Assembly (NCBI RefSeq): GCF_000264945.2
Contig: NZ_CP013070.1
Span: forward strand, 2,728,001-2,792,000
DNA: 64,000 bases
Direction of reading: 5' to 3'
DNA from: Sphingobium indicum B90A
Lineage (GTDB): Bacteria; Pseudomonadota; Alphaproteobacteria; Sphingomonadales; Sphingomonadaceae
Made by a program: the position numbers and the translations under genes. Every line of letters begins with the position of its first letter. Position 1 is the stretch's first letter. Of the stretch, positions 52,281 to 61,522 are shown one piece after another. Under the pieces are notes generated by a model. The model was given only the letters and a program-made list of their open reading frames with translations. It ran no database searches and had not been told where the DNA came from.

Positions 52281-52371
52281 CGTCACCCCGGACTTGATCC
52301 GGGGTCCCGCTTTCTTTCTGAGTGCCCGCCTGGAAAAGGCAGCGGGACCCCGGGTCAAGCCCGGGGTGACG
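52281..52371. repeat. REPIN-like pair, family D, copy 2
   Basis: CGTCACCCCGGACTTGATCC-GGGGTCCCGC (52281-52310) and GCGGGACCCCGGGTCAAGCC-CGGGGTGACG (52342-52371) in inverted orientation, separated by TTTCTTTCTGAGT and a variable segment. Same length and layout as the copy at 33071-33161; stems carry compensating changes. Confidence 0.92.
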
Positions 52372-52462
52372 AGATGGGGAATGGCGGGAAGCCACCCATT
52401 TCACTCTCCCCCATGCCATTCCCGCCAGGAAGGATGGTTTACGCCCGGCAGGACCCCTTGCC

Positions 52463-52870
52463 ATGCGGGAGCAAATCGCCATATCCTCGCCCATCATGAG
52501 CAGCTCCACGACGATGGCATATTCCGTGACGATGGCGGGCAGGGATCAGGACGACCAGGGCGACGGCTCGGGCGGTCCCAATGTCGGCATTGCCACGCGC
52601 ACCCGCGCCCGGACGAAAAAGCCCTCTCTCTACAAGGTGCTGATGTTGAACGACGACTACACGCCGATGGAATTCGTCGTGCACGTCCTCCAGCAATTCT
52701 TCCGCATGGACATGGAGGAGGCGACCCGCGTGATGCTCCACGTCCACCAGCGCGGCGTCGGCGTCTGCGGCATTTTCAGCTATGAGGTGGCGGAAACGAA
52801 GGTGAACCAGGTCATGGACTTCGCCCGCCAGAACCAGCACCCGCTACAGTGCACCCTGGAAAAGGCATAG
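52463..52870 (+). CDS. clpS: ATP-dependent Clp protease adaptor ClpS
   Basis: The ClpS fold spans about residues 50-135: [20 protein letters not shown] (the [10 protein letters not shown] motif that binds N-degrons), [40 protein letters not shown]. It delivers substrates with destabilising N-termini to ClpAP. The N-terminal extension is uncertain: starts are possible at 52463, 52496 ([10 protein letters not shown]) or later. No clpA is adjacent in the window. Confidence 0.93.
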   Translation: MREQIAISSPIMSSSTTMAYSVTMAGRDQDDQGDGSGGPNVGIATRTRARTKKPSLYKVLMLNDDYTPMEFVVHVLQQFFRMDMEEATRVMLHVHQRGVGVCGIFSYEVAETKVNQVMDFARQNQHPLQCTLEKA

Positions 52871-52956
52871 GGATTCCGCCGGCCCGCCTGAGCGGCGGGA
52901 AGCCGATCGCTTTCGACCGCCTTCGCTGATCCAGCTCCTTCACCTTCGCGTGAGGG

Positions 52957-53292
52957 TCATATCTCGCCGAGATCGGCCTTTAAATGGCGCGCCGCTGACA
53001 AAAACAGAATCGCGGCGCACAGCACCGGCACGGTGGTGATGGTCAGGGCCGCCCGCAGCGCGGACCCCGCATCATATCCCATCCATGCCATCAGGTCGCT
53101 CGCAAGACCGACCAGCAGCGGACCAAGGCCATTGCCGAAGAGTATGACGGCCAGCAGCGAAATCGCCGAGGCGGTCGCGCGCATCTGCGGCGGGGCGAGC
53201 GATTGCGAACAGGACAGGAGCGGCGGACCGGAGAAACTGACAAGCCCCTGAACGCAGCAAGCTGCCTGATCCGAAGCCGTTGAAGTTGACGG
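52957..53292 (-). pseudogene. Remnant of an MFS transporter (C-terminal part)
   Basis: The open frame starts after a stop at 53293-53295 and encodes only a C-terminal MFS fragment: SLAPPQMRATASAISLLAVI, then GNGLGPLLVGLASDLMAWMG and TITTVPVLCAAILFLSAARH. This matches the last two or three membrane helices of a 12-helix transporter; the first nine or so are missing and no start suited to a functional protein is present. Probable partner of the SDR remnant and TonB receptor in a decayed catabolic cluster. Confidence 0.75.
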
Positions 53293-53411
53293 TCACCCCC
53301 GATCTTCAGTCAGAATCCTGTTGACCGCTTTTAGAAAAGTGTAGATACACTTTATCAAGACGCCAATGGCGCGACTAGAGCGATTTCCAAGCGATCCGAA
53401 CCGATCGCGGA

Positions 53412-53691
53412 TCAGTTGGGGTGGGCGACTATGTCGATGGCGAGATTGTGAAGCGCCGCGCCCGCGAAGGCTACTCCGTTCATGCTGGCCAACCAGGTGC
53501 GGAAAAGCTCGCGTCTCTGTTTGCGGAGGTCGAGGCGGTGGACGGCGCGATCGTTGCGCGCGGCCCTTGATGCTCGCGTTCCCGATGACGCTTCCGTTTT
53601 TCTGGCTGAAGCTGAGGCGAGCGCGCCGGGGGAGGCCGGCGTCCTCGACATCGGGGGCATGGGCGCCGGGCAATTGTTCGAAGTGAACTGA
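53412..53691 (+). pseudogene. Remnant of a short-chain dehydrogenase, frameshifted
   Basis: One frame reads VGDYVDGEIVKRRAREGYSV then HAGQPGAEKLASLFAEVEAV, the start of an SDR Rossmann fold with the cofactor loop mutated (GDYVDGE). It ends at a stop after IVARGP. Adding one base shifts into ALDARVPDDASVFLAEAEAS, which continues the same SDR family before ending at LFEVN. A one-base insertion near 53568 explains it. The gene lacks both its start and its catalytic half. Confidence 0.72.
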
Positions 53692-53758
53692 AGATTGAAG
53701 CCGGACGCCGCCTGACAAGAGGGAGGGCGGCGCCGGTTGCATAAAGAGGGAGGATGTT

Positions 53759-55987
53759 ATGCGAGGTAATTTCGCCAGCCTATTGTCGCGTCTGCTGTGC
53801 ACCGCCGCCGCCGGTGTCGCAGCGCCGGTTTTCGCTCAAGGGACAGCGGCCGCAAATGCTCCGGCGGCGGGTGCGCCGGCTGAAGAACAGGCCGCGGTCG
53901 GCATTGCCGACATCGTCGTGACGGCGCGCAAGCGCGCCGAAAATCTCCAGGATGTTCCGATCGCGGTCACTGCGCTCGGCTCCGTCGCCATGGAGCGCGC
54001 GCATATCACCTCGGTTCTGGATGTCGCGGCGCTGACGCCCGGCGTCACCATGACCCAGTTCAATATCGGCGAACCCCAGACCTATATTCGCGGCGTCGGA
54101 TCGCAGACGGATTCGGCCGCCTCCGAATCGTCGGTCACGATCTCCATGGACGAAGTGGCGATCGGCCGCGGCGGCGCCACGTCGATCGCGTTTCTGGACG
54201 CCAGCCGGGTCGAGGTTCTGCGCGGTCCTCAGGGAACTCTCTACGGACGAAATGCGTCCGCCGGCACGATCAGCTTCTATTCGAACCGTCCGACCGAAGC
54301 ATTCGAGGGCAGTGTCGAGGCGTCTGCCGGCAGCTTCCGCACCTTCGGCGGCAAGGGCATCGTCAACCTGCCGGTCGGCGACGGCATGGCGTTCCGCGCG
54401 GCCGGTCAATATTCCGACAGCCGCGGCTATGCATATAACCTGCTGACCGGCAAGCATCTTCAGGGCGGAGAGCGCTATGGCGGCCGACTGCAGTTCCAGG
54501 CCGAAAAGGACGCATGGACCATCCTCCTGTCGGGAGATTATTCCAAGGATGATCTCGATGGCGATTCCCGGTCGATCGTGTCGACCTATTTGGCGAGCCC
54601 CACCTTCGCGGCGCTGGCGGCCGCCTCCAACGCCGACCGCAAGAATGTCTGGGAGAGCGAGACGATCCCAGGGACGTTCCAGCGTCGCCGCAATTACGGA
54701 CTCGTCGGGCGGGTCGAATATGCGGGCGATTGGGCCACGCTGACGTCGCTCACCGCCTATCGCAACAATCTCTATTCGTTGCGCGCCGACTATGTGGGGG
54801 AATCGAATTTTCCCTTCCAGACCGACGACCGGGTCAATGAAGCGTCGCACCAGTTCAGCCAGGAATTGCGGCTGACCTCGCCGTCCAGCTCGAAGGTCCA
54901 GTGGGTCGCCGGCCTCTTCTATTATTCCGACAGCATCGACCGCGAGGAGCGCTTCGTCGTCACCTCGGTGGCGCCGCTGCCGCGAGGATTGGGCGGCGAT
55001 AACACTGCCCTCCAGAATGCCAGCACGAAGAGCTATGCCGCTTTCGGCCAGGTCACCATACCGTTCGCGCAAATCTTCGAACTGACGCTTGGCGCCCGCA
55101 TCTCGCGCGACAAGAAGGACGTCTTTCAGCAGGCGGTGCATAATGCGCCGGCAGGCCAGGGACTCGGCTTCCCCTTCTTCCCCGGCTCGCTTTACGCGGT
55201 GCCGGCGTCCGCAAGCTTCACCAAGCCCACCTGGCGCGCAACGCTGGCCATGGAACCCAGCCCGGACAAGCATTTCTACCTGAGCTATGATCGCGGCTAC
55301 AAGTCGGGCACCTTCACCAGCCAGGCTCAGAATGCCGTCCAGGCCACCTTCCTCGTGAAGCCCGAACAATTGGACAGCTTCAACCTGGGCGCGAAAACCC
55401 AATGGCTGGACAACACGCTGCGGGTGAACGCCGACCTCTTCTATCTCGACTATAAGAAGCTTCAGGTGTTCGAGTTCGGCGCAAATCTGAACTTCATCCT
55501 TGCCAATGCCAATGCGCGGATCAAGGGCGCCGAACTCCAGGTTGCGATCGCGCCGTCACGCCATCTCAACGTCGGCATCAATGCGAGCCTCCTCGACGGC
55601 AAGTTCACGTCCAATCCGCAATTCGCGGGGGCGACGCTTGCCTATAAGGGCAACCGCCTGTCGCGCGCGCCGCGCTACAAGATCAGCAACTATATCGAAC
55701 TCAACGAGGACCTGTTCGGCGGCACGGCCACGGTGCGTCTGAGCCAGGCTTTCCAAAGTTCCTATTTCTACAATCCGTCCAACGATGTTGCGGGCCTTCA
55801 GAAGGCTTACAGCGTGCTCAACGGCTTTGCATCCTGGGAGAGCGCGTCGGGCCTGAAGCTCTCGCTGAGCGCCGACAATCTGACGAACGAGCAATATTCG
55901 GTGCACCATATCAGCTTCCAGAATCTGGGCGTGCGCATTTTCGCTCCGCCCCGGTCCTACACGGTCACCCTGGCCAAGCGCTTCTGA
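53759..55987 (+). CDS. TonB-dependent outer-membrane receptor
   Basis: 742 aa. Signal peptide MRGNFASLLSRLLCTAAAGV; TonB box and plug domain (IVVTARKRAENLQDVPIAVT, then YIRGVGSQTDSAASESSVTI and RVEVLRGPQGTLYGRNASAG); 22-stranded-barrel-like C-terminus with a final NLGVRIFAPPRSYTVTLAKR-F. Typical of the large sphingomonad TonB receptor family for uptake of aromatic, steroid or terpenoid compounds; substrate unknown. Its presumed operon partners survive only as relics upstream (52957-53691). Confidence 0.93.
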   Translation: MRGNFASLLSRLLCTAAAGVAAPVFAQGTAAANAPAAGAPAEEQAAVGIADIVVTARKRAENLQDVPIAVTALGSVAMERAHITSVLDVAALTPGVTMTQFNIGEPQTYIRGVGSQTDSAASESSVTISMDEVAIGRGGATSIAFLDASRVEVLRGPQGTLYGRNASAGTISFYSNRPTEAFEGSVEASAGSFRTFGGKGIVNLPVGDGMAFRAAGQYSDSRGYAYNLLTGKHLQGGERYGGRLQFQAEKDAWTILLSGDYSKDDLDGDSRSIVSTYLASPTFAALAAASNADRKNVWESETIPGTFQRRRNYGLVGRVEYAGDWATLTSLTAYRNNLYSLRADYVGESNFPFQTDDRVNEASHQFSQELRLTSPSSSKVQWVAGLFYYSDSIDREERFVVTSVAPLPRGLGGDNTALQNASTKSYAAFGQVTIPFAQIFELTLGARISRDKKDVFQQAVHNAPAGQGLGFPFFPGSLYAVPASASFTKPTWRATLAMEPSPDKHFYLSYDRGYKSGTFTSQAQNAVQATFLVKPEQLDSFNLGAKTQWLDNTLRVNADLFYLDYKKLQVFEFGANLNFILANANARIKGAELQVAIAPSRHLNVGINASLLDGKFTSNPQFAGATLAYKGNRLSRAPRYKISNYIELNEDLFGGTATVRLSQAFQSSYFYNPSNDVAGLQKAYSVLNGFASWESASGLKLSLSADNLTNEQYSVHHISFQNLGVRIFAPPRSYTVTLAKRF

Positions 55988-56003
55988 TGACTGCCCTCTG
56001 AAA

Positions 56004-56029
56004 AAGGGGCGCTCCCCATGGAGCGCCCC
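56004..56029 (+). terminator. Terminator hairpin after the TonB receptor gene
   Basis: GGGGCGCTCC-CCAT-GGAGCGCCCC, a perfect 10-bp stem beginning about 17 nt after the stop codon; no long T-run but strong pairing. Confidence 0.75.
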
Positions 56030-56104
56030 CGTCGCCACCTTCCTCCTTTGCAAAGCGGTTAAAGTCCGTGCTTGCCGCCCGGTTGCGCCGCGCCTGCAAG
56101 CTCT

Positions 56105-56251
56105 CTAGGGTGTGTGGGGATTAAGTTCAGGGCGAGGCGAAAATAGCGGATTTCGAGAACTGGCGCGCAGCGTACTTCAGTACGTGAGCACCGGAAGCGC
56201 AGAAAGCCGCTATTTGCAGCCCGCCATGGGCTGAATCCCCACACACCCTAG
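56105..56251. mobile_element. MITE-like element, 147 bp, perfect 18-bp terminal inverted repeats
   Basis: Ends CTAGGGTGTGTGGGGATT and its exact complement. The interior contains a second inverted repeat, TAGCGGATTTC...GAAAGCCGCTA, around the CGTACTTCAGTACG palindrome, so the whole element can fold. It has no coding capacity, and no target duplication could be recognised with confidence. One end is repeated as a fragment at 19372-19406. Mobilised presumably by a transposase elsewhere. Confidence 0.8.
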
Positions 56252-56293
56252 CCTTGGGTCTTGTCCCTCTTTCCTGAGCGTGCCTTCCCGCCG

Positions 56294-56959
56294 ATGCGTC
56301 CTGCCGTCCTGCATTATCTCGTCCTGCTGACAGCCTTCCTCTCCGGTCCCGCCCTCGCCCTGCACGCCAACCGGCCGACGCCGGGCCATACCCGCGTGGC
56401 CATCGAGACCTCCGTCGGCGCCATCGTCGTGGCGACCGACGATAAGCGGGCGCCGGTCACCTCCGCCAATTTCCTGACCTATGTCGATGACGGGCGCTTC
56501 GACGGCGTCACCTTCTATCGCGCGGCGCGGCGCAAGAGCGCTCCGCAACTGGGGCTGATCCAGGGCGGCATTGACACGGATGCGCGCCGGTCGCTGCCGC
56601 CGATCAGGCATGAGCCGACGACGCGGACCGGGATCAGGCATCTGGACGCGACGCTGTCCATGGCGCGGCCCGACCGCGCCAATTCGGCCATGGGCAATTT
56701 CTTCATCACCGTGGGGCCGACGCCCAATATGGATGCGCGGGGCGACTATATCGGCTATGCCGCCTTCGGCCATGTGGTCGCGGGCATGGACGTGGTGAAA
56801 CGAATCCTCGCCGCGCCGACCTGCTGCGGGTCGGGGCCGATGCGCGGGCAGATGATCGTCAAGCCGATCCGGATCATCCGCGCCAGACGGCTCGACGGCA
56901 CGCCGCATCCGACGCGCGGGGTGAAGCCGTGGCTGTTGGGCCTCAGGCGCAAATCTTGA
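56294..56959 (+). CDS. Periplasmic cyclophilin-type peptidyl-prolyl isomerase
   Basis: 221 aa with signal peptide MRPAVLHYLVLLTAFLSGPA. Cyclophilin core: VAIETSVGAIVVATDDKRAP, NFLTYVDDGRFDGVTFYRAA, LIQGGIDT, SMARPDRANSAMGNFFITVG and YAAFGHVVAGMDVVKRI. The Arg of the catalytic F-x-R-x-I motif appears as FYRAARR, and F/FF elements are present, so it could be active. It follows the MITE element directly. Start at 56294 rather than 56261 because of the signal peptide. Confidence 0.88.
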   Translation: MRPAVLHYLVLLTAFLSGPALALHANRPTPGHTRVAIETSVGAIVVATDDKRAPVTSANFLTYVDDGRFDGVTFYRAARRKSAPQLGLIQGGIDTDARRSLPPIRHEPTTRTGIRHLDATLSMARPDRANSAMGNFFITVGPTPNMDARGDYIGYAAFGHVVAGMDVVKRILAAPTCCGSGPMRGQMIVKPIRIIRARRLDGTPHPTRGVKPWLLGLRRKS

Positions 56960-57130
56960 GCGTCCGCCAGGCGGCGCCGATATTGCCGCGATCGGCCCAT
57001 GGCATTTCCATGCGCGCCGTTCGGCAGGCCGTCCCCATCCGATGCACGGACCGGGCGCGGCCTGCCGACGGTTCGGCCGTCCATCATGGCATGCGGGCGC
57101 CGCGTCGGACGGAAGGTGTCGGACCGGCCC

Positions 57131-57634
57131 TCAGGCCTTGGTGCATTCCCCGGCGCGCTTGCCCGTGACGTCATGGGTGGTGCGCAGCACGGGCTGGCCG
57201 CCCTCTGTCCTGGTCATGGTGCTGCCCAGGGTCAGCGTGTCGGCGGTGAAATTGCCCTCCAGCGCTATTTCGGACGTGCCCTTGCCGGACGTGCAGCTCA
57301 GCGTCGCGATCAAGCGGCCCTTGCGGATCAGCTTGTCCTTGTAGGTGCAGTCACTGCCCTCATCCCCGGCCAGCGCATTGGCGTCCGGCACGCCGGCCGC
57401 GTCGACGGCGATGCAGACCCTGTCCTCGCTCACCTGCTTCAGCGCGGCCTGATATTCGGCCGGGGTGACGGTGGGGGTGTTGTAGCCGGTGGTCTTGCGG
57501 GTGAGCGTCCATTCGCCCGCTTTCATGACGATCGGCGCTTCGGTCGTTTCGGGCGCGGGTTCCGGCTTGCTGCCGCAGGCGGCCAAGCCGAGAGCAAGCC
57601 CAAGCGGCAGGGCCGCCAGCGCGAATTTCTGCAT
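57131..57634 (-). CDS. DUF3617 lipoprotein, paralogue 1
   Basis: 167 aa. Lipoprotein signal MQKFALAALPLGLALGLAAC (lipobox LAAC), a Pro/Glu spacer, then the DUF3617 domain: MKAGEWTLTRKTTGYNTPTV, VSEDRVCIAVDAAG and CTYKDKLIRKGRLIATLSCT with two conserved Cys. Unknown function, periplasmic. A second paralogue lies upstream at 57748-58290 on the same strand. Confidence 0.9.
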   Translation of the reverse strand: MQKFALAALPLGLALGLAACGSKPEPAPETTEAPIVMKAGEWTLTRKTTGYNTPTVTPAEYQAALKQVSEDRVCIAVDAAGVPDANALAGDEGSDCTYKDKLIRKGRLIATLSCTSGKGTSEIALEGNFTADTLTLGSTMTRTEGGQPVLRTTHDVTGKRAGECTKA

Positions 57635-57747
57635 ATCCTCTCCCCTGTTCTCTGTTGGAACGGGGGCAGGCTCGCGCCAAGCCGCGCAAAGCGCAAGAGG
57701 AATCTGCCATCACCTGTTGCGGGCAGGGGCGCCCGCTCGCCTCGCCC

Positions 57748-58290
57748 TTATTTCTCGGCGCAGGCCGCGCCGATCCACTTGCCGCTGGTCTTCGCCTTCA
57801 TGCTCATGTTCATGCCGTTGGGGGCGCCGGTCATCTTCATGTCCATGTGCATCTCATAGCTTTCGGGCGCGTAGCTGCCGGACATGACGGCGTTCATCGT
57901 GCCGCCCTGCGACTTGCAGCTTATCTCCCCCTTCACCGATCCGCCGCTCGCGTCGAACCCCTTGTAGGCGCAGTCCTTGTTCTCCTGGCCGGAGAACATC
58001 TTGCCGCTGGGGTTGGCGGCTTCCTCCGGCGAGACGCAATATTTGATGGAGGCGCGGCTCATCATCTTCTTCATCTGCTCTTTCATCTGGTCGCCGCCGC
58101 CCGGCATGTTGGGCATGTCGATGTCGACCAGCTCATAGGCGCCCTCCCACTGGCCGGGCTTGAGCTGAACCTTCTGCACCTCCTCACGGACCTCCTCGCG
58201 GGTCTGGGGCTGGCCGGACGGCTTTTCGCCGCAGGCCGCCAGCAGAGATGTCAAGCCGATCAGGACGGGAAGTGTCGCACGCATAGGCAT
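57748..58290 (-). CDS. DUF3617 lipoprotein, paralogue 2
   Basis: About 180 aa starting MPMRATLPVLIGLTSLLAAC (lipobox LAAC; a start at 58284 is equally possible). DUF3617 features: LKPGQWEGAYELVDIDMPNM, RASIKYCVSPEEAANPSGKM, DCAYKGFDASGGSVKGEISC and SYEMHMDMKMTGAPNGMNMS. Methionine-rich C-terminus. Function unknown; the tandem arrangement with paralogue 1 suggests duplication. Confidence 0.9.
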   Translation of the reverse strand: MPMRATLPVLIGLTSLLAACGEKPSGQPQTREEVREEVQKVQLKPGQWEGAYELVDIDMPNMPGGGDQMKEQMKKMMSRASIKYCVSPEEAANPSGKMFSGQENKDCAYKGFDASGGSVKGEISCKSQGGTMNAVMSGSYAPESYEMHMDMKMTGAPNGMNMSMKAKTSGKWIGAACAEK

Positions 58291-58369
58291 TCTCCCTGTT
58301 TCCACTCCATTTTGCTGGCCACCATAACAACGGGCGGCGGCGATGCAATGCGGAACAGTTCCGACGTTT

Positions 58370-58384
58370 GTTCTTGATTTGTTC
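58370..58384 (+). promoter_or_regulatory. SOS (LexA) box upstream of the nuclease-toxin gene
   Basis: GTTC TTGATTT GTTC, an exact GTTC-N7-GTTC, the alphaproteobacterial LexA site. It ends 14 nt before the toxin start, in the gene's own orientation. The recA gene in this window has the same type of site in the same orientation at 63179-63193, which supports the reading. Confidence 0.8.
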
Positions 58385-58397
58385 TAATTATTTTGCT

Positions 58398-58832
58398 ATG
58401 AGCCGGGAGAGCAAGAATGGCTATGATTTCTACATGGACATGCTTGCCCGGGTCAGGAAAGTCCATGGCCAATTGTTTCTCGGTCCGACAACCGCACGGT
58501 CACGATTCAATCAAATTCAAGCGGGCAAACCGGATCGTCGCTCTGGTGACGATCGTGGACATTTCATCGCTGCTCGCTTCAACGGGCCGAACGACAGCTT
58601 CAATCATTTCGCCCAAGATGCCAATTTCAATCGGAGCGCCTATAAAGCACTGGAAAATAGCTGGGCCAACGATTTACGAGCGGGCAAAAAAGTCTTTGTC
58701 GATATCATACCCCAATATGCGGGAACATCGAGGCGGCCCTACAGGCTCACCGTTACTTGGTACGTCAATGGCGAAAGAAATCTCCGAAATTTCCCGAACG
58801 AACCGAGGGGAGCAAGCAATGGCAGACGATAA
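58398..58832 (+). CDS. Free-standing DNA/RNA non-specific endonuclease toxin domain (Endonuclea_NS_2 type)
   Basis: A 144-aa protein (MSRESKNGYDFYMDMLARVR) consisting only of the nuclease domain found at the C-terminus of polymorphic toxins such as B. subtilis YeeF. Key motif DDRGHFIAARFNGPND (catalytic His in DRGH), metal/structural AQDANFNRSAYKALENSWAN and KKVFVDIIPQYAGTSRRPYR. There is no signal peptide, LXG, CdiA or VgrG-type delivery region and no long upstream frame. No strong Shine-Dalgarno is seen before 58398, so a later start is possible. It overlaps its immunity gene by 14 nt. A LexA box lies just upstream. Confidence 0.83.
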   Translation: MSRESKNGYDFYMDMLARVRKVHGQLFLGPTTARSRFNQIQAGKPDRRSGDDRGHFIAARFNGPNDSFNHFAQDANFNRSAYKALENSWANDLRAGKKVFVDIIPQYAGTSRRPYRLTVTWYVNGERNLRNFPNEPRGASNGRR

Positions 58833-59247
58833 ACTCGACAATCTAGGGCCGCTGATGAATGAGATCGGACAGGAACTGGCGGAGATTGTCGGCGGCGATC
58901 CAAATGGCGTCTTCCTCTATGCGGAGATTGGTGAAGGATGGAATGGACCGAGCGTCTTCAAGGACGAAGGCGACGTCGTCCGCTATTATAATTCAGCAAG
59001 TGAGATTCTTTCAGACCTTCTTTTCGAGTCCTGGTATGCGGCATCGGAAGATCCCATCAAGCGTTGGTCAGTGATGGAATATGATGTGAAGGACGGCGAA
59101 TTCAGCGTTAGTTTCAAATATCCTGACGAGATGAATGTCGAGATCGTCGATGCACGGCGGCGTGAGGCAGCCCTGCGCGCTCGCTATGGTGACAAGCCGG
59201 TGATTTATCCTCCCCCGCCCCAGGATGCGTTTGAATTGAAGTCGTAA
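58819..59247 (+). CDS. YezG/DUF600-family immunity protein
   Basis: A 142-aa protein, [20 protein letters not shown], start at 58819 behind GAGGGGAG. Its middle, [20 protein letters not shown] then [20 protein letters not shown] and [20 protein letters not shown], follows the YezG (DUF600) pattern, the cognate antitoxin of YeeF-type nucleases. It directly overlaps the toxin gene, which is the classic toxin-immunity order. The last 30 residues are basic then Pro-rich. It would bind and neutralise the nuclease; inferred from family. Confidence 0.85.
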   Translation: MADDKLDNLGPLMNEIGQELAEIVGGDPNGVFLYAEIGEGWNGPSVFKDEGDVVRYYNSASEILSDLLFESWYAASEDPIKRWSVMEYDVKDGEFSVSFKYPDEMNVEIVDARRREAALRARYGDKPVIYPPPPQDAFELKS

Positions 59248-59338
59248 AAGGAACGGCGGCGCACGGCTTTTCCGCCTCCCTGCCCCAGGAGAGTGTGAAG
59301 CCGATTGCGTCTCCAACCAAAGGCACCATATTCGGGCC

Positions 59339-61522
59339 ATGTCTATCCAGATCCGCACCACGCTGGACGAGCCGGAGACCGGCGAAGGCTTCGTCCCCCA
59401 CCGCCCCGCACGCCCGGAAAAGAGCGAGGGCGGCAGGCCGTTCAAGCTGGTTTCCGACTATGAACCGTCGGGGGACCAGCCGACCGCCATCGCCGAACTG
59501 GTGGAAACGGCGCTCCAGGGCGAGAAGGACCAGGTGCTGCTGGGCGTCACCGGATCGGGCAAGACCTTCACCATGGCGAAGGTGATCGAGGCGTTGCAGC
59601 GGCCCGCGCTGGTGCTGGCGCCCAACAAGATCCTGGCCGCGCAGCTTTACGGGGAGTTCAGGAGCTTCTTCCCCGAAAACGCCGTCGAATATTTCGTCAG
59701 CTATTACGACTATTATCAGCCCGAAGCCTATGTGCCGCGGTCGGACACCTATATCGAAAAGGAGTCCAGCGTGAACGAGGCGATCGACCGGATGCGCCAT
59801 TCGGCCACCCGCGCGCTGCTGGAACGCGACGATGTGCTGATCGTGGCCTCGGTTTCCTGCCTCTACGGCATCGGATCGGTCGAAACCTATTCGGCGATGA
59901 CCTTCGCGATGAAGAAGGGCCAGGTGGAGGATCAGCGGGAAATCATCCGCAAGCTGGTGGCGTTGCAGTACAAGCGCAACGACGCGGCCTTTGCGCGGGG
60001 GAATTTCCGGGTGAAGGGGGATAATCTGGAGATTTTCCCGTCCCACTATGAGGATACGGCCTGGCGGGTCAGCTTCTTCGGCAATGAGATAGAGGACATC
60101 GTCGAGTTCGACCCGCTGACCGGCAAGAAGGTGGCGAGCCTCGACTATGTGAAGGTCTTTCCCAATTCGCACCACGTCACGCCGGGGCCGACGCTCAAGC
60201 AGGCGATGGAGGCGATCCGGTTCGAACTGGCCGAGCGGCTGAAGGAACTGACCGCCGAGGGCAAGCTGCTGGAGGCGCAGCGGCTGGAGCAGCGGACCAA
60301 TTTCGACCTGGAGATGATCGCGGCGACCGGCTCCTGCGCGGGGATCGAAAATTATTCGCGCTTCCTGACCGGCCGACTGCCCGGCGAGCCGCCGCCGACC
60401 CTGTTCGAATATCTGCCCGAAAACGCGCTGCTGTTCGTCGACGAGAGCCACCAGACCGTGCCGCAGATCGGGGCGATGGCGCGGGGCGACCACCGGCGCA
60501 AGATCACGCTGGCCGAATATGGATTCCGCCTGCCGAGCTGCATCGACAACCGGCCGCTCCGCTTCAACGAATGGGACGCGATGCGGCCGCAGACGGTCAG
60601 CGTCTCCGCTACGCCCGGCCCGTGGGAGATGGAGCAGACCGGCGGCGCCTTCTCCGAACAGGTGATCCGCCCGACCGGGCTTATCGACCCGCCGGTCGAG
60701 ATCAAGCCGGTGGAGGATCAGGTGGACGACCTGATCCATGAGGCGAAGGAGACGGCGAAGAAGGGCTATCGCACGCTGGTGACGACGCTCACCAAGCGGA
60801 TGGCGGAGGATCTGACCGAATTCATGCATGAGGCCGGGATCAAGGTCCGCTACATGCACAGCGATGTCGAGACGCTGGAGCGGATCGAGCTGATCCGCGA
60901 CCTGCGGCTGGGCGTCTACGACGTGCTGGTGGGCATCAACCTGCTGCGCGAGGGGCTGGACATTCCCGAATGCGGACTGGTCGCGATCCTGGATGCGGAC
61001 AAGGAGGGCTTTTTGCGTTCCGAAACCTCGCTGATCCAGACGATCGGGCGCGCGGCGCGCAATGTCGACGGGCGGGTGATCCTCTATGCCGACCGTATTA
61101 CCGGGTCGATGGAACGGGCGCTCAACGAAACGTCGCGGCGGCGCGAGAAGCAGATGGCCTATAATCTGGAGCATGGCATCACGCCGACCACGATCAAGCG
61201 GAACATCGGCGACATCATCGCCCATGTCGCGTCGAAGGATCAGGTGACGGTGGATACGGGGCTGGAGGACCGGCCGCACCTCGTGGGCCACAATCTGCGC
61301 GCCTATATCGAGGATCTGGAAAAGAAGATGCGCGCCGCCGCGGCCGATCTGGAGTTCGAGGAAGCCGGGCGGATACGCGACGAGATCCGCAAGCTGGAGG
61401 CGGAGGAACTGGGCTTGCCCGCCGAACAGCAGGTGGCGGCGCCCAGGGGCCGGGCCATGGAAGGCAAGCCGGGAACCCGCAAATTGCGCTACGGGAAGGT
61501 GCAGAAGAAGTTTGGACGATAG
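59339..61522 (+). CDS. uvrB: Excinuclease ABC subunit UvrB
   Basis: 727-aa nucleotide-excision-repair helicase-like protein. Walker [21 protein letters not shown], the beta-hairpin [20 protein letters not shown] that probes damage, DEXX-type [17 protein letters not shown], motif [19 protein letters not shown] and [14 protein letters not shown], and a C-terminal UVR domain ([20 protein letters not shown]) that contacts UvrC. Length normal. No GTTC-N7-GTTC site is visible upstream, unlike recA. Confidence 0.98.
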   Translation: MSIQIRTTLDEPETGEGFVPHRPARPEKSEGGRPFKLVSDYEPSGDQPTAIAELVETALQGEKDQVLLGVTGSGKTFTMAKVIEALQRPALVLAPNKILAAQLYGEFRSFFPENAVEYFVSYYDYYQPEAYVPRSDTYIEKESSVNEAIDRMRHSATRALLERDDVLIVASVSCLYGIGSVETYSAMTFAMKKGQVEDQREIIRKLVALQYKRNDAAFARGNFRVKGDNLEIFPSHYEDTAWRVSFFGNEIEDIVEFDPLTGKKVASLDYVKVFPNSHHVTPGPTLKQAMEAIRFELAERLKELTAEGKLLEAQRLEQRTNFDLEMIAATGSCAGIENYSRFLTGRLPGEPPPTLFEYLPENALLFVDESHQTVPQIGAMARGDHRRKITLAEYGFRLPSCIDNRPLRFNEWDAMRPQTVSVSATPGPWEMEQTGGAFSEQVIRPTGLIDPPVEIKPVEDQVDDLIHEAKETAKKGYRTLVTTLTKRMAEDLTEFMHEAGIKVRYMHSDVETLERIELIRDLRLGVYDVLVGINLLREGLDIPECGLVAILDADKEGFLRSETSLIQTIGRAARNVDGRVILYADRITGSMERALNETSRRREKQMAYNLEHGITPTTIKRNIGDIIAHVASKDQVTVDTGLEDRPHLVGHNLRAYIEDLEKKMRAAAADLEFEEAGRIRDEIRKLEAEELGLPAEQQVAAPRGRAMEGKPGTRKLRYGKVQKKFGR

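Noticed and set aside
53293..53802. A 169-aa minus-strand frame between the relics and the TonB receptor
   Set aside because: The plus-strand SDR remnant explains the same DNA in recognisable protein sequence, so the minus frame is a shadow.
56105..56251. Recent insertion sequence with its own transposase
   Set aside because: The element is only 147 bp and contains no coding frame, so it can only be a non-autonomous element.
58417..58818. A 276-aa protein continuing upstream of the immunity protein
   Set aside because: The extra 134 residues are a second frame of the toxin gene; the YezG-type sequence and its Shine-Dalgarno begin at 58819.
59248..59338. A LexA box upstream of uvrB
   Set aside because: Only single GAAC/GTTC half-sites occur; no pair at 7-nt spacing was found.
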